Assembly: GCF_002111595.1 (NCBI RefSeq)
Contig: NZ_LUTN01000007.1
Span: 1 to 64,000, forward strand
Origin: Lonsdalea britannica
Lineage (GTDB): Bacteria; Pseudomonadota; Gammaproteobacteria; Enterobacterales; Enterobacteriaceae
Length of the DNA: 64,000 bases
Direction of reading: 5' to 3'
Part shown: positions 11,391-19,813 of the stretch, piece after piece
How positions within the stretch are numbered: the stretch's first letter is position 1
How the letters are laid out: the number at the start of each line of letters is the position of its first letter
Translations under genes and position numbers: made by a program
The notes under the pieces: model-generated
The model's database searches: none
What the model saw: only the letters and a program-made list of their open reading frames with translations
Told to the model about the DNA's origin: nothing

Positions 11391-11882
11391 ATGTTAAAGC
11401 GTGTTGTCGTATTATTATTCATTCTATTGTTGCCAGGGTATACGTTTGGGGAACAGGGTTTTGTTCAGGGACCATTCCAAATATCCCAAGATTATAATAT
11501 TTATATCAAAAAAGAATATAGTGTAGATTACCCACTCGGTCTATATCTTGATAATAATGGGGTAAGCAACAAAATTGATCGATATGAAACCGAAGGTGAT
11601 ACACCTAATATTGAAACTGTCTTTTTTGTAACATTAAAAGGAATAAAAAATGTTATTGTGTTAGTTTCGTGGCATCAAATTCATCGCGCGGAGAGTATTA
11701 ATGGAACGCAATATAAGGTATATGGGTATACATTTAACAATGGAAGGTTAGTTCCCAATGAAGAGATTAGCAAAGATTCAATGTTGATGGGAGATGATGG
11801 CGAGTTTAATGGTGATACGTTTAATTTCAAATATAAAAACGCCGCATCAATAAAAAGGTATTTGCTACACAAATATCAGTGA
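11391..11882 (+). CDS. Secreted protein of unknown family, possible orphan Rhs immunity gene
   Basis: I choose ATG 11391 over ATG 11376 because GAGGA (11378-11382) is correctly spaced for it. The product of 163 residues begins with a clear Sec signal (MLKRVVVLLFILLLPGYTFG, mature N-terminus near EQGF). The DNA is AT-rich. I do not recognise the family. It follows a degraded Rhs core, which is where a displaced tip and its immunity gene normally persist, so a periplasmic immunity protein for a lost toxin is plausible. The signal peptide is visible; the role is inference. Confidence 0.65.
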   Translation: MLKRVVVLLFILLLPGYTFGEQGFVQGPFQISQDYNIYIKKEYSVDYPLGLYLDNNGVSNKIDRYETEGDTPNIETVFFVTLKGIKNVIVLVSWHQIHRAESINGTQYKVYGYTFNNGRLVPNEEISKDSMLMGDDGEFNGDTFNFKYKNAASIKRYLLHKYQ

Positions 11883-12536
11883 ATGACCTATTACATCACG
11901 TTGTGCATTTAACCTCTATCTTCCCGTGGCCGGAGAAGACGACTCCGCATCGTTCCGCAAACTGCATCTGTCTTCTACCGGCCTCACAATTTTTATTTTC
12001 ATCACCACCTCTTGGTACAACGCATTTTCCCTTTTAGATAGGGCTAACTATCTCATCTAAACGATTCATTCTTCCTATCTGCTCTCCTGCCTTTTCTTCT
12101 CATTCCTTTTTCGTACCTTATCCCTCTGCGGTCACCGCTGATACTTATCGATGAAGCGAAAACCTTCTCCACATTCGAGACACTATTTGCTCAATCACTG
12201 CGCTGAATTGCCCCCTTGTTGTCTATCTATTGTACAATTTGGCTGGTCTGTCCTGCTATTTCTTCAACCTGGACTATGTTTGTCGCGAGAAAGGAAGAAA
12301 ACCGCGGCGTAGATGACGAGAGATCCACGGTGGATGAACCAAGGCGGCAAGCGCGTTGCCGACAGGCGCGCAGTGCTGAGTTTTTTGTTTGCTTATCAAT
12401 ACAGGAAAGATGGACGCGGTGAAGTGTTAGCGATGATATTGGATGAAATCGCTAAAGGAGCATGTCGGCGCACAGAGTTTTCATTGATCTCAAGCTTTTT
12501 TTCTATGGAAAGGCACTAGTCTAAAAGGAGTTAACC
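11883..12536. other. 654-bp intergenic region without recognisable gene
   Basis: Short open frames near 12216-12519 have no ribosome-binding site and no recognisable product. The region marks the right edge of the T6SS island. Confidence 0.5.
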
Positions 12537-13457
12537 TTGTTTCTGCGACAACTTCATTATCTGGTGGCATTGGCTGAACATCGGCACTTTGCACAGGCCG
12601 CGGAGAGCTGCTGGGTCTCGCAACCCTCTCTGTCCGTTGCCCTTCAGCAAATGGAACGCGAGTTGGGCATTACCATTATTCGGCGCGAACGGCGTTTTCA
12701 GGGTTTTACGCCGGAAGGGGAGCGCGTGCTGGACTGGGCGAGAAAAACGCTGTCCTCCCTGGACGGTTTGAAGCAGGAGGCCGCTCTGGCGCAAGCCGTG
12801 GCCGGGGGGAATTTGGTTATCGGCGCCGTACCCTCCGCGATGAGGGCGGTTTCTACGCTGATTAAGGAGTATCGCCGCGTCATTCCCCGGCTGAATTTGA
12901 AAGTCTTTTCCCTGAGTACGCGCGATATTCTGAATCGGTTGAAAAATCAGGATCTGCATTTGGGTATCGCGTATTCCGATGTCAGCGCCGGAGAGATTTA
13001 CGAGTCTTTGTCTCTTTACGCAGAGCGGTTTTTTCTACTGTCCAACAACGAAGTCGTTCCACCGGCTGGAGAGGCTTTCAGTTGGCGCGATGTGGGTGAG
13101 TTGCCGCTATGTTTGTTTAATCACGAGATGCAAAACCGGCGGGTCATCGAAGAGGCTTTTCGCGAGGCAGGGGTGACGCCTCAAGTGATTATCGAAACCA
13201 ACGCGCTGAGCGTGTTATATGAAATGGTGAGTAGTGGACAAGCCTGCAGCATTGCTCCCATCAGCGCGATCCCTGAATATCTGATCGCCAACGGTATTGT
13301 CGCGCATCCCATCGAATCACCTCCGTTACCGGAAATGAGCCTGCTACGACTACGTAAGGACAACCCGCCTGCGCTGCTAGATGCGGTGTGGGGGATGACC
13401 ACGCAGTTCGATCTACAGAGCAAAATCGACCAATCCATCTATCGAGCCAGTAAATAG
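12537..13457 (+). CDS. LysR-family regulator next to formate dehydrogenase
   Basis: Translation starts at TTG 12537, supported by AAGGAG at 12525-12530. The N-terminal winged helix is typical (MFLRQLHYLVALAEHRHF, then SQPSLSVALQQMERELG), and the rest is the two-lobe effector-binding domain, 306 residues in all. It lies 134 bp upstream of, and in the same direction as, the formate dehydrogenase gene, with a dyad in between that could be its operator. Control of that gene is inferred from proximity. The ligand is unknown, with formate a reasonable guess. Confidence 0.88.
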   Translation: MFLRQLHYLVALAEHRHFAQAAESCWVSQPSLSVALQQMERELGITIIRRERRFQGFTPEGERVLDWARKTLSSLDGLKQEAALAQAVAGGNLVIGAVPSAMRAVSTLIKEYRRVIPRLNLKVFSLSTRDILNRLKNQDLHLGIAYSDVSAGEIYESLSLYAERFFLLSNNEVVPPAGEAFSWRDVGELPLCLFNHEMQNRRVIEEAFREAGVTPQVIIETNALSVLYEMVSSGQACSIAPISAIPEYLIANGIVAHPIESPPLPEMSLLRLRKDNPPALLDAVWGMTTQFDLQSKIDQSIYRASK

Positions 13458-13537
13458 AGCTGAGCTATTTAGAGATATTTTCAAACAATTGGACGCGTGA
13501 TTATTAAGCGCCCAGACTGGGCCGAGTCACAAAAATT

Positions 13538-13560
13538 ATAGCCTAAAATCAAGGCTATAT
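13538..13560. promoter_or_regulatory. Candidate LysR operator upstream of formate dehydrogenase
   Basis: A perfect dyad TATAGCC-N9-GGCTATA lies 32 bp before the start codon. Size and spacing fit a LysR-type binding site. A second small dyad (GCCCAG-A-CTGGGC) is at 13511-13523. Confidence 0.45.
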
Positions 13561-13591
13561 AATTAACTTGCTTAGGTTTATGGAGATAACT

Positions 13592-14752
13592 ATGTCCAAG
13601 ATTTTGTGCGTATTGTATCCCGATCCTGTAACCGGTTTTCCCCCCGTCTATGCCCGCGACGATATCCCAGAAATTCTGACCTACCCGAATGGCCAGACTG
13701 CGCCCACGCCGTCAGGTGAACTAGGTTTTACCCCCGGAGAGCTGGTAGGCAGCGTCTCGGGTGAACTCGGGTTGCGTCGCTATCTGGAAAGTCAGGGGCA
13801 TGAGCTGATTGTGACCAGCGATAAGGAAGGCGCTGACTCCGTGTTTGATCGTCATTTACCGGATGCCGATGTCGTCATTTCCCAACCGTTCTGGCCCGCT
13901 TACCTGACGGCTGAACGTATTGCCAAAGCGAAAAAACTGAAACTGGCGTTGACGGCGGGTATCGGCTCCGACCATGTCGATCTCAAAGCCGCCGCCGAAC
14001 GCGGCATCACCGTGGCAGAAGTGACCTTCTCCAACTCCATCAGCGTGGCGGAGCACGTGGTGATGACGGTGCTGGCCCTGGTTCGCAACTACCTGCCTTC
14101 GCACCAAATCGCCAACAACGGCGGTTGGAATATCGCGGACTGCGTGGCGCGCAGCTATGATGTCGAGGGAATGCAGTTCGGGACGCTGGGCGCCGGGCGT
14201 ATCGGTCTGGCGGCGCTGCGCCGTCTGAAACCTTTCGATATGAAGCTGCACTACTACGATCCTCATCGTCTGTCGCAAGAGGTCGAACATGAGCTTGGCT
14301 TAACCTACCACGAAACCCCGGAATCGCTGGTTAAAGTCTGTGATGTGGTTAACCTGCAAACCCCGCTGTATCCCTCGACGCAGGGATTCGTCAACGAAGC
14401 CTTCCTGTCTCAGTTCAAACGCGGGGCCTATTTGATCAACACCGCTCGTGGTGCGCTCTGCGATCGCGATGCGATTGCGCGCGCGTTGGAGTCGGGCCAG
14501 CTGGCAGGCTACGGCGGCGACGTCTGGTTCCCGCAACCTGCGCCGGTCGACCACCCATGGCGCCGCATGCCGCATCAAGGAATGACGCCGCATATTTCCG
14601 GAACCTCGCTGTCCGCGCAGGCGCGCTATGCGGCAGGGACGCTGGAAATTCTGCAAAACTTCCTCGAAGGGAAGCCGATCCGTCAGGAGTATCTGATTGT
14701 CGACGGCGGCAATCTGGCCGGCACTGGCGCCAACTCTTACAAGTTGGCCTGA
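13592..14752 (+). CDS. fdh: NAD-dependent formate dehydrogenase (EC 1.17.1.9)
   Basis: ATG 13592 has GGAG (13582-13585) at good distance and gives MSKILCVLYPDP, matching the family N-terminus; the upstream ATG 13568 lacks support. The 386-residue enzyme is a D-2-hydroxyacid dehydrogenase fold that oxidises formate to CO2 with NAD. Visible signatures are SQPFWPAYLT (substrate loop), SISVAEHVVM, the Rossmann loop GAGRIG, an acidic residue in YYDPHRL typical of NAD preference, NTARG with the catalytic Arg, and PHISGT with the catalytic His. This metal-free, soluble enzyme is distinct from the membrane selenoprotein formate dehydrogenases and is uncommon in enterics. It forms a unit with the LysR gene and perhaps the MFS carrier. 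Confidence 0.93.
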   Translation: MSKILCVLYPDPVTGFPPVYARDDIPEILTYPNGQTAPTPSGELGFTPGELVGSVSGELGLRRYLESQGHELIVTSDKEGADSVFDRHLPDADVVISQPFWPAYLTAERIAKAKKLKLALTAGIGSDHVDLKAAAERGITVAEVTFSNSISVAEHVVMTVLALVRNYLPSHQIANNGGWNIADCVARSYDVEGMQFGTLGAGRIGLAALRRLKPFDMKLHYYDPHRLSQEVEHELGLTYHETPESLVKVCDVVNLQTPLYPSTQGFVNEAFLSQFKRGAYLINTARGALCDRDAIARALESGQLAGYGGDVWFPQPAPVDHPWRRMPHQGMTPHISGTSLSAQARYAAGTLEILQNFLEGKPIRQEYLIVDGGNLAGTGANSYKLA

Positions 14753-14922
14753 CGAAAAAGGTCGGTCACGGCGGCGGTCAGCGGCCGTCGCACGCCAAGG
14801 TGAGGGCCGGTATGCTCCTCTGTCGTCAGGACTGAGCATCCAATCCATATCGGCCCGCCCGGCAAATTGTGTCGTGCGTTCGTAATACAAAGAGTCCGAT
14901 TCGTCGTGAGATCGTCAAAGAG

Positions 14923-14947
14923 AAAGGCCGCTTGATGCGGCCTTTTT
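14923..14947 (+). terminator. Intrinsic terminator of formate dehydrogenase
   Basis: A 9-bp GC-rich stem (14923-14931 with 14937-14945) and a T run lie between the convergent fdh and MFS genes. Confidence 0.8.
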
Positions 14948-14956
14948 GTCACAATC

Positions 14957-16267
14957 TTATCGGTTAACTATTTTGGCGGGCAGGGCAATCACCAGCAGAG
15001 AACTTGCCAGCAGGCAAGCGGCGAAAAACCACAGCGCACCCGCGCTGCTTCCGGTCAGATCCAGAGCAAATCCCATCAGCGAGTTACTCACCAAACCGGC
15101 AATGTTCGCCAGAGAGCAGGCGAGGGCGAACCCCGTAGCCGCGGCGGTGCCAGTGAGGAAGGTGGCGGGCAGGCTGAAAAAGACCGGCACCGCACCGATA
15201 ATGGTGGCCTGTGCGATGGCAAAAAGTAGGACCGTGGCAATGACGTTGTCGGCGAAGAACGTACTGGACGCCATGGCGATGGCGCCGATGACAAAAGGGA
15301 CGATGATGTGCCAGCGGCGTTCACGTCGGCGATCTGAACTCGCGCCAATCACCAGCATTCCCAACAGCGCAGCCAGACTGGGGAGCGCGGTCAACAGTCC
15401 GATATGGAAGGGATCGGCGACGCCCGCTTGCCTGATGAGCGTCGGCATCCAGAATCCCAGGGCGTAGGCGCTTAGCAAAATCGAAAAATCGATGCCGCCC
15501 AGCATCCATACCTTCAGATTGAAAAAGCCTTCCCGGAAACGGTGATGAGAATGGCCACTCTCGGCCTCGTCTTGTTTAAGCGCGAGCGCAATCTGCGTTT
15601 TCTCTTGCTCATTGAGCCAGTTGGCCTGCCGATAGCTGCTGGGTAGCACCCGCAGCGTCAGGATGCCCAGCAGAATAGTGGGCAGCCCTTCCAGCAAGAA
15701 CAGCCATTGCCACCCACGCAGACCGTGGAGCTGATCGAAATGGATCATGATCCAGCCGGACAGCGGTCCGCCGACGATGCTCGACAGGGGCAGCCCGATC
15801 ATAAACAAGGCAATGACCCGGCCGCGGCGCTGGGAAGGAAACCACTGGGTCAGATAATAAAGCACGCCCGGCAGGAAGCCGGCCTCGGCGGCACCGAGGA
15901 GAAAACGCAGGATGTAGAACTGCTCCGGCGTAGTCACCAGCAGTGTGCAGGTCGATAACAGGCCCCACGAGATCATGATGCGGGCGATCCAGATCCTGGC
16001 GCCGATCTTCTCCAGCATCAGGTTGCTGGGAACCTCAAACAGGATATAGCCGACGAAAAACAGTCCGGCACCGAGCCCGAAGGCAGTTTCGCTGAAGTGT
16101 AAATCTTCCACCATTTGCAGCTTGGCGAAGCCGACGTTAATACGGTCCAGATAGGCGGTCAAATAGCAGAAACAAAGAAAAGGGATGAGTTTCCAAATGA
16201 TTTTTCGATAAAGCGCAGGTTCATCTTCTTTTACCGGGGTCGTCCCGGCAGCAGACGCGTGAGTCAT
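14957..16267 (-). CDS. MFS transporter, anion:cation symporter (ACS) family
   Basis: The 436-residue protein has about 12 membrane segments. Family signatures include LIPFLCFCYLTAYLDRINVGFA in the first helix, GLGAGLFFVGYILFEVPSNL, and the GxxxGR-type loop RRGRVIALFMIGLPLS. ACS members import organic acids such as tartrate, phthalate or glucarate with protons. The substrate cannot be read from sequence. The gene converges on formate dehydrogenase. Confidence 0.88.
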   Translation of the reverse strand: MTHASAAGTTPVKEDEPALYRKIIWKLIPFLCFCYLTAYLDRINVGFAKLQMVEDLHFSETAFGLGAGLFFVGYILFEVPSNLMLEKIGARIWIARIMISWGLLSTCTLLVTTPEQFYILRFLLGAAEAGFLPGVLYYLTQWFPSQRRGRVIALFMIGLPLSSIVGGPLSGWIMIHFDQLHGLRGWQWLFLLEGLPTILLGILTLRVLPSSYRQANWLNEQEKTQIALALKQDEAESGHSHHRFREGFFNLKVWMLGGIDFSILLSAYALGFWMPTLIRQAGVADPFHIGLLTALPSLAALLGMLVIGASSDRRRERRWHIIVPFVIGAIAMASSTFFADNVIATVLLFAIAQATIIGAVPVFFSLPATFLTGTAAATGFALACSLANIAGLVSNSLMGFALDLTGSSAGALWFFAACLLASSLLVIALPAKIVNR

Positions 16268-16754
16268 GTCAGATATTCCTCATCCATCCCATTGATGACT
16301 GTCGGCTATAGGCTTTGTTCCGCAGCGTGTCGCGTGACGGTAAGAAAAGCGGTAGGCGGAAGCGTAAACTAAAACGTAAACAAAGCCTCAGTGTGATGCG
16401 CCACGGTCGCTTGGCATTCGATAGCGCGGTGGAAAGTCAGTCTACTGAGATGCCCAAAGTCTGGCTAGCGCAATTGAGTAAAAAAGCGGCGATAGGCAGA
16501 GAGCAATCGATTCTCTGATTCTAATGTCCTTCATTATGCAAAACCCGGCTCGGTGGGGGCTCCCGATCATGAGATGCTGAGTGGGCGTTGAGGTATGGGA
16601 AGGAAAGCCCAAAGGCAAGAGGATGCCGTCACGATCGTCTTTCGTCACGCGTGGGGTGATCCCTCGTCTCCGCTGGGAATAGCCGCCAAAAGGGGCAACT
16701 TGATGCTCTAATGAGCAGATAAACCGATTCTCGTCTGTTCTGTTAAAAAAGGGC
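16268..16754. other. Intergenic region between the MFS gene and the tRNA promoter
   Basis: I see no gene. A minus-strand open frame (16442-16828) overlaps the tRNA promoter and resembles nothing known. Confidence 0.45.
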
Positions 16755-16790
16755 TTGCCATCATCCGCAAAGAGCGACATAATGCGCCCA
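16755..16790 (+). promoter_or_regulatory. Sigma-70 promoter of tRNA-Gly with GC-rich discriminator
   Basis: TTGCCA (16755-16760) and CATAAT (16778-16783) are 17 bases apart, followed by GCGCCC. Such a GC-rich discriminator is typical of stringently controlled stable-RNA promoters. The leader before the tRNA is about 100 bases. Confidence 0.7.
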
Positions 16791-16892
16791 CTTCTTCGGA
16801 AGACATAGATAAAACGCTGATTAATCAACGGATTGAGAGTTTTATTTATCGAATGACTTCACATTTTACCCCCAGTGAAAGTCAGTTGCGAC

Positions 16893-16968
<76 letters not shown>

Positions 16969-17295
16969 ATTTCTTTAATCTATAGGCAGCTATCCAGCTC
17001 TGTAGATGTCTCATACAACAAGCAGCACTGCTCTGTTGATATTCAAAAAACCACACCAAATATTCTCAACAATTCCACCGTCGTGTTTCAACATGCGTAA
17101 GACTCCAGTGTTATAAACGATCCGAATGATTGGCTAAGCCTCCTCGATTGATAACGCCCATCCTGTTTTTTCCGCAAACACCTCCAGATATACGCTTACA
17201 CCGCTGCCCGTAACGTACAAACGCCGCACCAGCGCGGGATGCGCCAGTGCGGAGAGGCTAGCCTAGTTGGGACAGAACCCTATCGAATGAGTGCG
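16969..17295. other. Spacer between tRNA-Gly and the pigE-like gene
   Basis: No gene, no second tRNA and no integrase. I found no repeat of the tRNA 3' end elsewhere in the accessory segment. Confidence 0.5.
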
Positions 17296-19813
17296 TTAGG
17301 CTTCAAAAGTCGAGAGGTCTTCACAGACCTGACCCAGCGCGTTGATGAACCGTTCGGCCTGATCCAGCGACAAAATCAGCGGAGGCTGAATGCGCATGAC
17401 CCGGTTGTTGTTGGCCGTCACGAAGGTCAGGATATGATGTTCCTGTGAGAGTTTGGTCATGATGCGCAGCACGAACATATCCGCCATCGTGGATTCCATC
17501 TCCTCCATCGCCGCTTCCAGATGTTCGCGGGCTTTCATGGGCATCATCCGGTAGGTGGCTGCGGCTTTGGCCGGGAGTCGGCTGGTCATTTCCCGAACGA
17601 ACGCCTCAATCCCGCCTGAAACATCATTCTGGAATTCAACGGCCAGCATCATGCCTCGTCCGCGGACTTCTTTGATGAAGTAGTGCTTGCGAGCCAGATC
17701 ATCCAGCCCCTGCCGCAAATAAGCGCCGACCTGACGGGCATTGCCGGGGAGGTCCTCTTGTTCAATGACATCCAGCGAAGCCAGTGCCGCCGCCGCCGCG
17801 AAATTGCCGCCGCCGAATGTCGAAGTGTGCAGCGCAAAGCGATCGATATTGCCGTAGGCTCGCTGCCAGACCGCTTTCGATGATAACGTCGCGCCGATAG
17901 GCACGATCCTCCGGAAAGCGATTTGGACAGCACCATGATATCCGGCGATACCTCCTCCCACTGACAGGCGAACATCTTGCCGGTTCGGCCAAGGCCGGTC
18001 TGAATTTCATCGAGAATCCACAAGCATTCATGCTCTGAACACAGCGCCCTTACGGCGGAAAGATAGCCTTCCGGCGGCATAATGACGCCGCCTTCGCCCT
18101 GAATCGGCTCCATGATGAAGCCCATCACATCGCCTTTTTGCAATCGGGCTTGCAGCGCGTCGATATCGCCGAACGGAATTTCCTCGCAGCGGGACAACAG
18201 CGGTTTGAATACCGTACGATGTTTCTCACGGCCGGTAACCGACAGCGCCCCCAGCGTCTTGCCGTGATAACCGTTGGCGCAATACAGCAGCGTGGGCTTA
18301 TCGCTGGCGGCCATCGCCAGCTTTAACGCCGCCTCGACGGCTTCGGTTCCCGAGTTGCTGAGGAACACGCGCTCCAGTTCTCCCGGCGTGATTTGAGACA
18401 GCCTTTTAGCCAGGAGGCTGGCATGCAACGGCGCGGACAAATATTGCACGAAGGTGGGGTGTTGCTGCGTAAGGTACTCCTGGAGTTTGGCGGTCACGCC
18501 TGGATGGTTGTGTCCGGTATTCAGGCAACCGTATCCCGCCAGAAAGTCCAGATAGCGGCGGCCGTCCAAGTCGGTGAGCCAGCATCCTTCGCCGTGATTG
18601 AACACCCGTTCGACGTGATTAAACTCATAGAACTCTCGCAACACCGGATTGATGTGTTCACCGAAGCAACGCAGGACTTCTGCGCGAAGGTGTTGAGCGT
18701 CCTCTTCTCCGCTGCCGACGGCGGCAAGCGGCTGACCTCCGTGGAATCGCCGTAATGTATGGAAGGTCGCTTCACTGACCGTTTCGCCCAGGCTGGTCAG
18801 CGGACGGGGAAAGAAGCCATGCCGCTCCGCAATACGGCCGATCTCCAGAACCCGTTCGACGGGCAATTCACGGCCGAGCGAAAAGGGCTCCGCGCGTTTT
18901 TCCAGAGAAAGAAGGATGGTTTCGGCGAGGCAGCCGTTGAGGTTGCGTTTCGGGTCGAGCCCTAACGCCATCGCGCCAAAACTGACGGCGTCGCTCGCGG
19001 AGACCAGACCGCCGTCAATCACCAAAATATCGTCCCGTTTCTCCCAGCCGGGCTGCGTATCTTTAGGCAGCGCAGCATCGATAATCACGCTGCCCGGCAT
19101 CAGTCGCTGCGGATCAATCACATTTCCGCTGGAGGTCGCGGCTACGAACAGTTTGATTTTGTCGTAACAGGCTTCCACGCTGGGGTACAGCGTGACTTGC
19201 CGGTGAAACGACGCCGGTAAGTAATCTAGCAGAACGGCCGGCTGCTGCCTTTCGTCCCGATGTACCAGATGTAATCGGCATCCCTTTGGCGCCAGCAGTC
19301 GGGCGACGGCCAAACCGATCGAACCGGGATAGCCCAAAATGGCGACTTCCGCCTGCTCAGGAGAAATATTGAGGGCGGACAGCACCTCTAGCAGATTCAT
19401 ATAGGTCGCGTAGGCCGTGAGTGAGTTACCGGTTGTCACCGGAACCTGCGTGCGTTCCAACGTCTGTTGGCCGCGGTTGCCGACGATGGAGGTAAAGCCC
19501 CCTAGACCGACCAGTTCAGCCCCTTCGTTTTTAAGCGCGTTGACGCCTTCCACCACCCGCTCGGCGATGCGCCTCGCTGACTCAGCATCTGTTCGGCTGT
19601 TAACGGCATGAACTGCAAGATACCTTCGCACTGCGCACCGCAGGCGCTGACGATGCGGGTGAATTCGACGAAAGGAACCAGATTGCGCTGACGCCAAAGC
19701 GCCGGGTCGTAGCCGTTAGCCTGCTCTTCCAGCATACGGCCCGTCATATCGAGCATTTTGACCTGATGCAGCAGTTCTTTAGACGTAGGGTGAGCGATAA
19801 AACCGAATTTCAT
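17296..19813 (-). pseudogene. PigE-like acyl-thioester reductase/class III aminotransferase fusion, two frameshifts in this sequence
   Basis: It starts at ATG 19813, overlapping the stop of the pigD-like gene (ATGA). Adding one base near 19583 (giving MLESARRIAERV) and one near 17907 (giving LSGGIVPIGATL) restores about 839 residues, close to Serratia PigE. Residues 1-340 resemble cyanobacterial acyl-ACP reductase: MKFGFIAHPTS, GLGGFTSIVGNRG, TTGNSLTAY, a Rossmann GYPGSIG, NGCLAETILL with the presumed acyl-carrying Cys, and FSLGRELP. The C-terminal half is a class III aminotransferase (SNSGTEAVEAALKLA, DEIQTGLGRTG, PLP lysine in LSKSLSGG, STFGGGN). PigE aminates a 3-acetyl-aldehyde that cyclises to a pyrroline. 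The exact substrate here is unknown. Confidence 0.85.

Noticed and set aside
12216-12519. Small open frames upstream of the LysR gene
   Set aside because: No ribosome-binding sites and no recognisable products.
16442-16828. Minus-strand open frame before tRNA-Gly
   Set aside because: It overlaps the tRNA promoter, lacks a ribosome-binding site and matches nothing known.
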